Positions 43,954-52,102 of a DNA stretch of 64,000 nt are shown here, in pieces. Made by a program: the position numbers and the translations under genes. The DNA lies in the NCBI GenBank assembly GCA_017467515.1, contig JAFUSU010000005.1, positions 1 through 64,000 on the forward strand, written 5' to 3'. The notes under the pieces are model-generated. The model ran no database searches. It was not told the DNA's origin and worked only from the letters and a program-made list of their open reading frames with translations. This DNA is from Alphaproteobacteria bacterium. GTDB taxonomy: Bacteria > Pseudomonadota > Alphaproteobacteria > RF32 > CAG-239. The first letter of the stretch is position 1. Every line of letters starts with the position of its first letter.

Positions 43954-45019
43954 TTACATTCTCCTGACTTTTAAACATATTTTCAGCTGCCTGTTCATCA
44001 TTTGATAGCTTAATTCCCAGTTTTTGTTTTATTAAGTTCGATACAAGCAAAACTGCTTTCGTATTAGCTATAATTCTTCCATTACTCTTTATAGCTCTAT
44101 TTTTCCACGATGTTGCAGATCTGTTCCAATCTATATATTTCAATTTATCAATACGTTCTATACTTTCATACTTGCCATTTGCATAATATGCTCCAAGTTT
44201 ACCCAGAGCTTGTATAACTATTCCTTGCGTTGCTATAAAATTCTCTCTTAAAGAGGTTTTGGTTATATGACCATTCTCTAAATCCACCCATGGTTGCATA
44301 TTTAATGAAACAGAATTCCAATACTTATATAAAAAATTATCGAGCTGATCTTTATCTTTTAATGAAGAATAAATGGCTTTATTAGCCATATAAAATGTAT
44401 TTAATGTGAATAAATTAGATGAAAATTTACCTAAATTATCTTTTTCTTTATCTGTATACCTATTTAGAAAGTCAATTTGAGATATCACATTTCTGGTAGA
44501 TACCGCTAATTTATCGCGTGAATCATATAATTCAGCAATAGAATTTGAAGTTTTAACAGCATACTTATTAAGGTCTGTAAACATTTGTTGGCTTCTAGAT
44601 AAACCCGTATCTTCAAAAAATACTATAGGAATAGTCTCGTCCAATAAAGTTTCATCTTCTTTAATCGCATTAAGTAACGCTGCCTTTCTATGCTGTCCAT
44701 CATTTATTAAGAAGATTGCATCCATTGATATATTCAATACGCCTAATTCTGATATATCGCTATTTTCAAAATGAAAATCTCCATCAATAGATGCAGCTAA
44801 AGCTGAAAACACATAACTACTTCTATTTTTGATAATATAATCTGCTATGATTGGGATTCTTGCTAAATTCAATTTTCTTTGGGCTCTATATTCGGGAGAT
44901 ATATGTTCTTCATCTTCTGGAAATAACTTGGATAACATCTTTAGAGGGATCATACTTATATAATAGTCCCTGTTTGCTTGTTTGCCTTTTACGGCCGGAA
45001 AACTATACCAAAAGCTCAT
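43928..45019 (-). CDS. dndB: DndB, DGQHR-domain regulator
   Basis: 363 residues from ATG 45019. An upstream in-frame ATG (45082) is rejected because the DndB family begins (W)YSFPAVKGKQ-like and GAAAGGAA sits directly before 45019. The ParB-like DGQHR motif is at 107-111 (INDGQHRKAALLNAI). DndB proteins are reported to repress their own dnd operon and to have ATPase activity affecting modification density. A perfect 48-bp palindrome ends three bases before this start codon and is its obvious candidate operator. Confidence 0.92.
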   Translation of the reverse strand: MSFWYSFPAVKGKQANRDYYISMIPLKMLSKLFPEDEEHISPEYRAQRKLNLARIPIIADYIIKNRSSYVFSALAASIDGDFHFENSDISELGVLNISMDAIFLINDGQHRKAALLNAIKEDETLLDETIPIVFFEDTGLSRSQQMFTDLNKYAVKTSNSIAELYDSRDKLAVSTRNVISQIDFLNRYTDKEKDNLGKFSSNLFTLNTFYMANKAIYSSLKDKDQLDNFLYKYWNSVSLNMQPWVDLENGHITKTSLRENFIATQGIVIQALGKLGAYYANGKYESIERIDKLKYIDWNRSATSWKNRAIKSNGRIIANTKAVLLVSNLIKQKLGIKLSNDEQAAENMFKSQENVNEGSVIER

Positions 45020-45022
45020 TCT

Positions 45023-45070
45023 ATTCCTTTCACTATACTTACGTATATACGTAAGTATAGTGAAAGGAAT
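45023..45070. promoter_or_regulatory. Perfect 48-bp palindrome overlapping the dndB ribosome binding site
   Basis: Both 24-bp arms match without error around the centre TACGTAT/ATACGTA (45046/45047). On the minus strand the downstream arm contains GAAAGGAAT and stops three bases before the dndB ATG, so in RNA the Shine-Dalgarno sequence would be fully paired. As DNA it is a large dyad suited to a dimeric or tetrameric regulator such as DndB. It lies in the 65-base gap between the coiled-coil gene and dndB, the only sizeable gap between the modification and effector halves. Confidence 0.85.
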
Positions 45071-45084
45071 TATATTTTGCAAGA

Positions 45085-45744
45085 CTAAAATGAAATTTTA
45101 ACTCTATTTTCTAACTTTTCTTTTTTAAGCCAAGTTAAAACCCCTTCTGTAAGATCTGAAACTGTAGCGGCGTAATCTACCATCTTTTTGAGAAAAATAA
45201 GGATGTCTTCGTTTAATTCTAACTTGTTTATAACGTCCTTAGCTTCGCTCAAACTTCTTATAAAAGTTTCAATTTTTTTCACATCATTATTTTCATACCA
45301 AGATTCTGCGCATCTTATATTATTTCTTATCCTATTTACATCTACATTAGATATATTTTGGGCCAGTTTCAATATTTCATTTATAGATGATGTTTCCTCT
45401 ATAAAATATTCGTGCCAATCCTTTTCTAACTCAGATTGTATTAGTTTTAGTTCCTTTTGTAAATTTGCGATTCTCTGACTTGAAACTTGCTGTTGCTCAA
45501 TAATACATCTACTTTCATCTAGTATGTGCTTCAAATGCACTTTTATTTCCTCTGTGCATTCAAAACCAGAATGATTAACAACTAAATAGACTTGTTTGAT
45601 GCAAGACCCTATGTTTCCTATGATTTCAGAGAACCTATCATCTATTTTCTTCTGATCAGCACTCTTCTTGGCTTCTTGCATGTTAAAAGAGAACTGTTTT
45701 ATATTTTTGGCCTTCATTGCCAATGTATTACTCAAAATTATCAT
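45085..45744 (-). CDS. Coiled-coil hypothetical protein of the defence island
   Basis: 219 residues, fully helical prediction by eye, with a long coiled coil (about 70-130: HILDESRCIIEQQQVSSQRI, ANLQKELKLIQSELEKDWH). No catalytic motif, membrane helix or zinc site. The start lies just after the stop of the ATPase gene with GGGG in that gene's last codons. Its fixed place next to the ATPase suggests a partner subunit. I cannot match it to a Dpt, Drm or Dpd protein with confidence. Confidence 0.7.
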   Translation of the reverse strand: MIILSNTLAMKAKNIKQFSFNMQEAKKSADQKKIDDRFSEIIGNIGSCIKQVYLVVNHSGFECTEEIKVHLKHILDESRCIIEQQQVSSQRIANLQKELKLIQSELEKDWHEYFIEETSSINEILKLAQNISNVDVNRIRNNIRCAESWYENNDVKKIETFIRSLSEAKDVINKLELNEDILIFLKKMVDYAATVSDLTEGVLTWLKKEKLENRVKISF

Positions 45745-45748
45745 AATA

Positions 45749-48700
45749 TTACCCCAATTTACGCATCATTACATCACATTCATCTATAGTATCTCTCTCA
45801 TCTTGATATGGATCTCGTATGGTATGTCCTGTCTCTTCAATTACTCTATTTTCTTCTTTTTTCATCTGATTATCAATACGTTCTATATCGTCCTTCAATT
45901 TTTTGATAAACTTTGTAAATCCTGAAATCGCTTTCAGCGGATCATGAGACATTAATATCAAATTATCAAAAACGTCATTGTTTGATAGAATTTCATTAAT
46001 CGAACTAAGAGCCTCGCTTATTTTGTTTTTATTTCGTTTTATTGAATCGAGAGCAGGATATTCTGCATAGAGCTTAGCATTACCAACTTCATCATAAAAG
46101 GACTGGGCATTGGCTAATAAGTCCGATATTTCCTCTACATTCATTGTATTACAACCTAATATCTGTTCAATAGTGTCTCTTTCAGCTAAAATTTTATTTC
46201 TTTCGGCATTATATGCTGTATTTATCTTTGCTGAAATATTATTGAATTGTTCTTTTATCTCTCCTCTACCTTTTATATCATCTTCATATTTTATGTCTTC
46301 AAGCGATAATTGGCTCTTTTTTATCTCTGTAAAATCTTTATCAAACTTGGTTCTATCAAGATATATCTTATTTCCGCCTTTTCCTTGAATCAGATTATAA
46401 CATTGTAAAGCTGTCTTACGTGGATCAATTTGGTCAAATATACGCTTTATTTGTTCTTGTAATGAAATCCATTCTCTACTATGTTCAGAAGAAGTATTGA
46501 TATTGCAAACATCATTCTCAAAGAATGTGTTACTCTTGTAGAAATTCCATTTACCTCTTATTTGACCAAAGATCAGTTGTCTATACATCTCAAGTGCTAT
46601 GGCAAACTTTTTGTAATTAACATTTTTTCCTTTACTATAATTTAGTGCCTCTATAATACTGCTTTTGATTTGTTCAGCCCATGTTTCAACTGCTAATGCA
46701 TAATAATCTCCATTATCGAAGTTCCAACTATTATTTCCTTCTACTTCCCAACGAACAAAGGCCTCAACAATCTTCTGTGTCTGCCTATTTGCTTTCAATT
46801 CAACCAAATAATTACCTCTTGCTTGCCGTTCGAAACCTATTAAAGAGAATTTAGAATCATTAACCTTCTTCAAATTATCTAAAGCAACTCCTTCAATTTG
46901 CCAATTTATTGCATTTTGTATGTATTTTATAATATTATCCCTAGCTCTACTTAGGATTGCCTCATTACCAGCAGTTGTACCTACATTTATTATACCTCCG
47001 CTGAGCCAATCTTCCAAAATAGCTATAATTTTTTGAACTTTCTGATTATTCTTAATAATCTCACTATTCATCGGTTTAATGGTATTGCTTTGTACTACTT
47101 TTTTACCTTCTTCCTCAGATTTGTGTACAGAAACATCAGTCATTTTAATTTTTTGCAAATTATCTAAAATCGGTAGATTTAATTCTTTATATACCTCTTC
47201 TGATATACCTGAAATAAATTTTTTATCATTTCTGATCTCAATTTTATCACTTCCATCCCCCCATAAACACATAAATAAGAACATTCTTTCCTTATCTTCT
47301 TTATTGATGGATTGAGAATCAAATATTTTAGATCGTAGCAATGTTGATGGATTTCCATTATAATTTGCTAATTCTTTCACATTAGGAAATGCTACCTGAT
47401 CAACCAGAATATCACGAACAACCGGCTCTATTATATATTGCAATATATATCTCGGTGTTTTTAATTGTTCAGTTGATAATCTGTAGTTATAGAGGTTTAT
47501 AATCGCATATTTAGTAAAAGGGTATAAATTCAATTTTCTACCATCTGGCATTTCATAATAATCCCAGTTCTCACCTTCATCTATTTTGTGAATTGGATAT
47601 TGTTCCGGTAAAGCTCCACCTTTTGCCCACGCCTCTATCTCATCATTACTAACCGACATGGCATTTAAGTATTTGCCAACAAACTCATATAGATATTCTT
47701 CTGAAAAAATATTATTTTTCAAGTAAACGAATAAAGTTGTTCTATCTCTATAATTTGCCTTAAAATGATCCTTAAAGTAACCTGATGTAATGCCAATAAC
47801 CGATGAAATTCTACATAGATCCTGATTTCCTTGTCCAGTATGTTCTGTTGTTAAGGCATTTAATAATTCGATATTAACTCCCGTAAATGAAGTAATATCT
47901 TCTATAAGAATTGTTAAGGATTTTCCTTGTTTTCTTAAATTTCGCCTTATCTCCATAAAGATTTCTTCAAAATCGCCTGCTTGTAATCCTGAGCAGCTTT
48001 GAATCACCTCGTCTAAAAAAGAATTTAAATAATTGGTTATCTTCTCTTTATAATCAGGATCAGTGTTAATTTTGTTTGCTAATGCTTTCGTATCTCTATC
48101 CGCATCTGCTATAATGTCGTTCAATAAATCTATATTTTCATCATCATCAATATTGAAATCCTTAACCTCAAACATAGCATTGATATCACTCATTACCTTA
48201 TCCGACTGGGCTATTTTAGAGTAAATTCTATCAATAGGTCCATTTATTTCTTTAAGCTTTTCTTCTATTTTGCTATACTTCAAAAAGGCAATAAGACGTT
48301 TTTTATCTGTATATGTCAGCTGTTCTTCATCTGTATCGTCTGTATCTAAATCATCTTGAATATGGATTCTAAATTTTGAAAGTATTTCATTTTTCAACAT
48401 ACTCTCACTAACTACGGCTGTTGCTTTCAGTAATCTTTCATACAGCTCTTTGTTATTTAATCCTTTTATTTCATTATGTTGCAATAATTGCTTAATAGTG
48501 CCTTTTAAAGTATTATCGTTTCTTCGTATAAATAATACAATTTCATTTTCTCTCACATAATTTTCTAAACAAGCATTATACCATCTAATCAAATGTGATT
48601 TTCCAGCCCCACTTTCTCCCATAACAAGTATAAATTGATGCTTATCCTCGGGATTAAGAATGATATTTTTAAAAATATAATCTTCCGATACATCCTTACT

Positions 48701-48862
48701 TCTAAATTTTACTGACTTTTTTGCATCATTTGGATCAAATTTAGTATATATTTCAATATTTTGAAGAGGAACATGAGTAGCAAAGAAATCGCCTTTTGAC
48801 GTAGTCATTGTATCTGCACGTAAAACTTCTGTGATTCTATTTTTAGCAACCTCTAATCTCAT
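45749..48862 (-). CDS. Large P-loop ATPase of the defence island (DpdH-like?)
   Basis: 1037 residues. A STAND/AAA-like ATPase: Walker A GESGAGKS at 82-89 preceded by HQFILV, Walker B region KSLTILIEDITSFTG near 320, and IGITSGYFKDHF as a sensor-like strand. The rest is helical with coiled coils near the C-terminus (about 880-1015). The order ATPase after a ~270-aa protein after a RecQ-like helicase is the dpdF-dpdG-dpdH order of 7-deazaguanine systems, and its size fits DpdH. This assignment is by context and size, not by motif. It is too long for DptF (about 570 aa) and its architecture differs from DptH. Confidence 0.75.
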   Translation of the reverse strand: MRLEVAKNRITEVLRADTMTTSKGDFFATHVPLQNIEIYTKFDPNDAKKSVKFRSKDVSEDYIFKNIILNPEDKHQFILVMGESGAGKSHLIRWYNACLENYVRENEIVLFIRRNDNTLKGTIKQLLQHNEIKGLNNKELYERLLKATAVVSESMLKNEILSKFRIHIQDDLDTDDTDEEQLTYTDKKRLIAFLKYSKIEEKLKEINGPIDRIYSKIAQSDKVMSDINAMFEVKDFNIDDDENIDLLNDIIADADRDTKALANKINTDPDYKEKITNYLNSFLDEVIQSCSGLQAGDFEEIFMEIRRNLRKQGKSLTILIEDITSFTGVNIELLNALTTEHTGQGNQDLCRISSVIGITSGYFKDHFKANYRDRTTLFVYLKNNIFSEEYLYEFVGKYLNAMSVSNDEIEAWAKGGALPEQYPIHKIDEGENWDYYEMPDGRKLNLYPFTKYAIINLYNYRLSTEQLKTPRYILQYIIEPVVRDILVDQVAFPNVKELANYNGNPSTLLRSKIFDSQSINKEDKERMFLFMCLWGDGSDKIEIRNDKKFISGISEEVYKELNLPILDNLQKIKMTDVSVHKSEEEGKKVVQSNTIKPMNSEIIKNNQKVQKIIAILEDWLSGGIINVGTTAGNEAILSRARDNIIKYIQNAINWQIEGVALDNLKKVNDSKFSLIGFERQARGNYLVELKANRQTQKIVEAFVRWEVEGNNSWNFDNGDYYALAVETWAEQIKSSIIEALNYSKGKNVNYKKFAIALEMYRQLIFGQIRGKWNFYKSNTFFENDVCNINTSSEHSREWISLQEQIKRIFDQIDPRKTALQCYNLIQGKGGNKIYLDRTKFDKDFTEIKKSQLSLEDIKYEDDIKGRGEIKEQFNNISAKINTAYNAERNKILAERDTIEQILGCNTMNVEEISDLLANAQSFYDEVGNAKLYAEYPALDSIKRNKNKISEALSSINEILSNNDVFDNLILMSHDPLKAISGFTKFIKKLKDDIERIDNQMKKEENRVIEETGHTIRDPYQDERDTIDECDVMMRKLG

Positions 48863-49671
48863 TATTTTTCTCCAAGATATACCACATCCGTTATTATTGA
48901 TGTAAATTCATGCATTGGCATTTCGATCATATTCCATTCATCTTGCCGGTCGTTTGTATATTTTAATTTGATAATTCCTCTATCGTGCAGTGCTCTAAAG
49001 GCATTTGATACAGCAAAATTCAATCTTCTTTCATTTTTTTCTTTTTCTGATAAACATATATCAATTGATGGTGATAAATGCTGTATGAAATCATATATTG
49101 GATACTCTTTATTTTTTGATATGTTTGAATTCCGTATGCAATCATAAATAAAGTTTGAAGCATTTGGCATGAAAAACATATCATGTAAATACCCAAAACC
49201 TAAAAACGTTGCCCAGAAACGCCACGCACGCATACAACCCTCATCCAAGTTCAAATTTTCATCCATTTTATTGAGTGTAAGTGGCATTTTAGATACATTT
49301 TGGTAATCTTTATCGACACTAAATAAGTCATAACTATTTATCATCGACACTTTTGTTGTTCTATAAAATTGGCTTAAAGATAATCTACTTATGTTTCTAT
49401 TGATATACATACGCATAGTTTCGTATGACTTAATTTCTTTTTTATCAACATTCAATTCAAGTGTATTATCATCAGGGATATTGGTAATTAATCCTAGCTG
49501 GATAGCAGCATCTCTAACCATGCCAAAATATGCGGTTTTATCAGAAAAGCATTCAGGTTCAAATTTTGTTCTTAATTCTTCTTCTTTTAGCGGACCAGAT
49601 AACAACAACTGCTGACAAAGAGCAAAAACTCTTTCTGGAATCGCTTCTGTTTTCATAGTATTATCAAACAT
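48862..49671 (-). CDS. 269-aa defence-island protein (DpdG-like?)
   Basis: No enzyme motif is visible. The N-terminal part (PERVFALCQQLLLSGPLKEE, AAIQLGLI) and a C-terminal segment (SNAFRALHDRGIIKLKYTND) read as winged-helix-like units. The middle contains an aromatic RAWRFWATFLGFGYLHDMFF helix. One-base overlap with the ATPase start and eight-base overlap with the RecQ stop indicate tight coupling. Position and size match DpdG; a DNA- or adaptor-binding role for the ATPase is inference. Confidence 0.65.
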   Translation of the reverse strand: MFDNTMKTEAIPERVFALCQQLLLSGPLKEEELRTKFEPECFSDKTAYFGMVRDAAIQLGLITNIPDDNTLELNVDKKEIKSYETMRMYINRNISRLSLSQFYRTTKVSMINSYDLFSVDKDYQNVSKMPLTLNKMDENLNLDEGCMRAWRFWATFLGFGYLHDMFFMPNASNFIYDCIRNSNISKNKEYPIYDFIQHLSPSIDICLSEKEKNERRLNFAVSNAFRALHDRGIIKLKYTNDRQDEWNMIEMPMHEFTSIITDVVYLGEK

Positions 49672-52102
49672 TACTTAGCCTTTCTTCTATTAATCCTGAT
49701 ATATTATCACTTATATATGCAGATACATTCTTACTTATACTATTCAAGTAAAAATCTTCACTTGTCAAATGTATTTTTCTCAAGTTACCAATATTACTGC
49801 GATCAATAAGTGAGAATTGCTCATTAAACTTGTCTTCATTATCAGAGTATATAAATAAGCATACGTCGCTTAAATAATAGACTTGCTTTGCCATTGATAA
49901 ACTCCTGAACTCATTGAAATTTAGTATCATGAGTTCGGAAGAATAAATCTGATCATCATCAAATACCAACTTTTCTTCGGATATGATGTTTTTTACCCCT
50001 TTTGCAATCAGTAATGAAATTATTTTATTTTTATTTGGTGTAATTATCAATGAGTTATCTGTAAATAATGAGTATATATTACTTTTATTATGCATATACT
50101 TTACTACTTTATGCATTTCAAATCTATTTTTACTTTCATCTATAACATGCTTATGGGAATTACAGCCAGAACAATATTCTGCTACATTTGAATATATTGT
50201 TGTAAACAAGTTGGATATACAGATTGTATCACAATCATTTATACTGCTGATCATCATGTTCTTATCTTTTTCAAATCTTCTTTTTTCTTTTGAACTAATA
50301 TTCTTTAGTATTTTAACAGTTCTTTCTGTCTGATTAACTAAACAATCATCTTTTATCTTTATTGCAAATATATAATGATCTTCTGCAGCATCATAGTCCA
50401 TACCTACTATTTCTATTAAATCGTACCTCCTTAATAAGAGTAGGACATAGACATTCCATTGTGCATCCTTTTCATTTGCTTCATCGTATATATAATTTTT
50501 ATTATAATCAGGTTTAAGTTTTGTATCTATATGGATAATATCTTTAATATGACTTGATTTAGGGCTATGGTACATAGTATTCCATCTGCCTATAATCTTT
50601 TTTTCGCTAAGAACCATAGTGGAATGTATATTATCAAAATCGTTTGGACAAATACACATAACACTTAGACATGGTAGGTGATCTCTTCCACCCCTTCCTA
50701 ATTCTTGATAAAATAGATTAGGGTTATTTGGGATAAATGTATGTATAACGCTTCTAACGTCAGGTTTATCAACCCCCATTCCAAAGGCCGCTGTTGCTAC
50801 CATTATATCAAATGCATCATTTTTCCAGTCCTCTAATAGATTTTTTCTTTCAACTGTATCCGTTTCTCCTGTATATGTTTTTACATTATATATTCCATCC
50901 ATTTTTAGCCATTCTTTTATAACATTTGCTTGATATGGTGTATGCGTATACAAAATAATGGGATGGGGTAACTTACACACAAGTTCTATTATCTTTCTTT
51001 TCTTTTCGACTGATGTCTTGCATTTTATTATAGCATATCTTGGCTCTTTTCTTAATTCATCACATCTAAATTCTAGCCATTTATCGTTATCAGAAAACAT
51101 CTTCTTTAATAAATTACTAGTATTAATATCGACTGTAGCAGACAGCAAAATTGTTTTCAAATCTGGATTATCCTCTAGTAGTTTTTTTCGCCATGGTTCC
51201 AATATTTGATATTCCGTACGAAAATAACTTCCCCATTCGATAACTATGTGCGCCTCATCTATGATTAAATTCTTTAAATATTTTCTCTTATTAGCTTCTG
51301 TGATAGCATCAATAAAATCAGGGCTTTGAATCAATGCTTCAGGCGATATAAACAATAATCTTGCTCTATTCTCATTTATAGCATTGATTATTGTCTCCTT
51401 ATCACTCATTCCACTGTAATAACTAAAAATTTCTCGTAGGTTAAAATACTGCAACTGTATGGTATTTTTTGCTGAAATTTCTTGATCTTGGGCTAGAGAT
51501 ATTGTTGGCACGACAACAACTGTAAGCCCATCTTTTTGATACGCAATAGATTGTGTAATAATACTTTTTCCTGATCCTGTAGGTAATACAACCAAGCCAG
51601 TATAACCTTCCGGCATTCTCAAAATCCCAAGTGTGCACAATTTTTGTGCTTCTGAATTAAAACTATCATATCCTGTTAATCGATGCAGATAAGGTGGCAT
51701 ATCTAAATTATACTTTTCAGACTTCTTTACGATTGGAGAATTATATAAAAATGCTTCTTGTAGAAATTTAGTATCTATATCGTTGTCAAAATCAATGCTA
51801 GCGTACAATTTATTATTAGTATTGAAAGAAAGGCCTACATTATTTTTTTCATACAACGAATGGTCTTTAACAAAGATATCTGTTTGAAAGATCAGCAAAT
51901 AATTCCGCAAATTAATAAGGTAATCCTTTATTTCAATAGAATCTTCCTTAAAATTTTCAAAAGAGAATATCAAGCGTTTTATAGTATTATAATAACATTT
52001 GGCAGAAGAATTTGTTTCTTTTTCGATTATACTCCAATCGAAATCATCAATATCTCCATTGATATAACTCTCTACCAGTTGATTTATCAAATCTTTATTC
52101 AT
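49664..52102 (-). CDS. RecQ-like SF2 helicase (DpdF-like?)
   Basis: 812 residues. RecA1 domain with PTGSGKS near 178-184, DEAH as IIDEAHIVIEWG near 283, SAT as LLSATVD. RecA2 with ATAAFGMGVDKPDVRSVIH and the RecQ-type motif VI QELGRGGRDH near 470. A CSGC pair with further histidines (YCSGCNSHKH) suggests a zinc site. The N-terminal 150 residues and C-terminal 250 residues are not the RQC/HRDC domains of housekeeping RecQ. Such RecQ-like helicases occur in Dpd systems (DpdF). Confidence 0.82.
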   Translation of the reverse strand: MNKDLINQLVESYINGDIDDFDWSIIEKETNSSAKCYYNTIKRLIFSFENFKEDSIEIKDYLINLRNYLLIFQTDIFVKDHSLYEKNNVGLSFNTNNKLYASIDFDNDIDTKFLQEAFLYNSPIVKKSEKYNLDMPPYLHRLTGYDSFNSEAQKLCTLGILRMPEGYTGLVVLPTGSGKSIITQSIAYQKDGLTVVVVPTISLAQDQEISAKNTIQLQYFNLREIFSYYSGMSDKETIINAINENRARLLFISPEALIQSPDFIDAITEANKRKYLKNLIIDEAHIVIEWGSYFRTEYQILEPWRKKLLEDNPDLKTILLSATVDINTSNLLKKMFSDNDKWLEFRCDELRKEPRYAIIKCKTSVEKKRKIIELVCKLPHPIILYTHTPYQANVIKEWLKMDGIYNVKTYTGETDTVERKNLLEDWKNDAFDIMVATAAFGMGVDKPDVRSVIHTFIPNNPNLFYQELGRGGRDHLPCLSVMCICPNDFDNIHSTMVLSEKKIIGRWNTMYHSPKSSHIKDIIHIDTKLKPDYNKNYIYDEANEKDAQWNVYVLLLLRRYDLIEIVGMDYDAAEDHYIFAIKIKDDCLVNQTERTVKILKNISSKEKRRFEKDKNMMISSINDCDTICISNLFTTIYSNVAEYCSGCNSHKHVIDESKNRFEMHKVVKYMHNKSNIYSLFTDNSLIITPNKNKIISLLIAKGVKNIISEEKLVFDDDQIYSSELMILNFNEFRSLSMAKQVYYLSDVCLFIYSDNEDKFNEQFSLIDRSNIGNLRKIHLTSEDFYLNSISKNVSAYISDNISGLIEERLSNV

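Noticed and set aside
45023-45070. Intrinsic terminator of the coiled-coil gene
   Set aside because: The hairpin is AT-rich and no T run follows it on the transcribed strand; it overlaps the dndB ribosome binding site instead.
45749-48862. Calling the 1037-aa ATPase DptF or DptH
   Set aside because: DptF is about half this size and DptH is much longer; the neighbours (RecQ-like, 269-aa protein) are not DptG-like. The Dpd-type reading fits better, though it is unproven.
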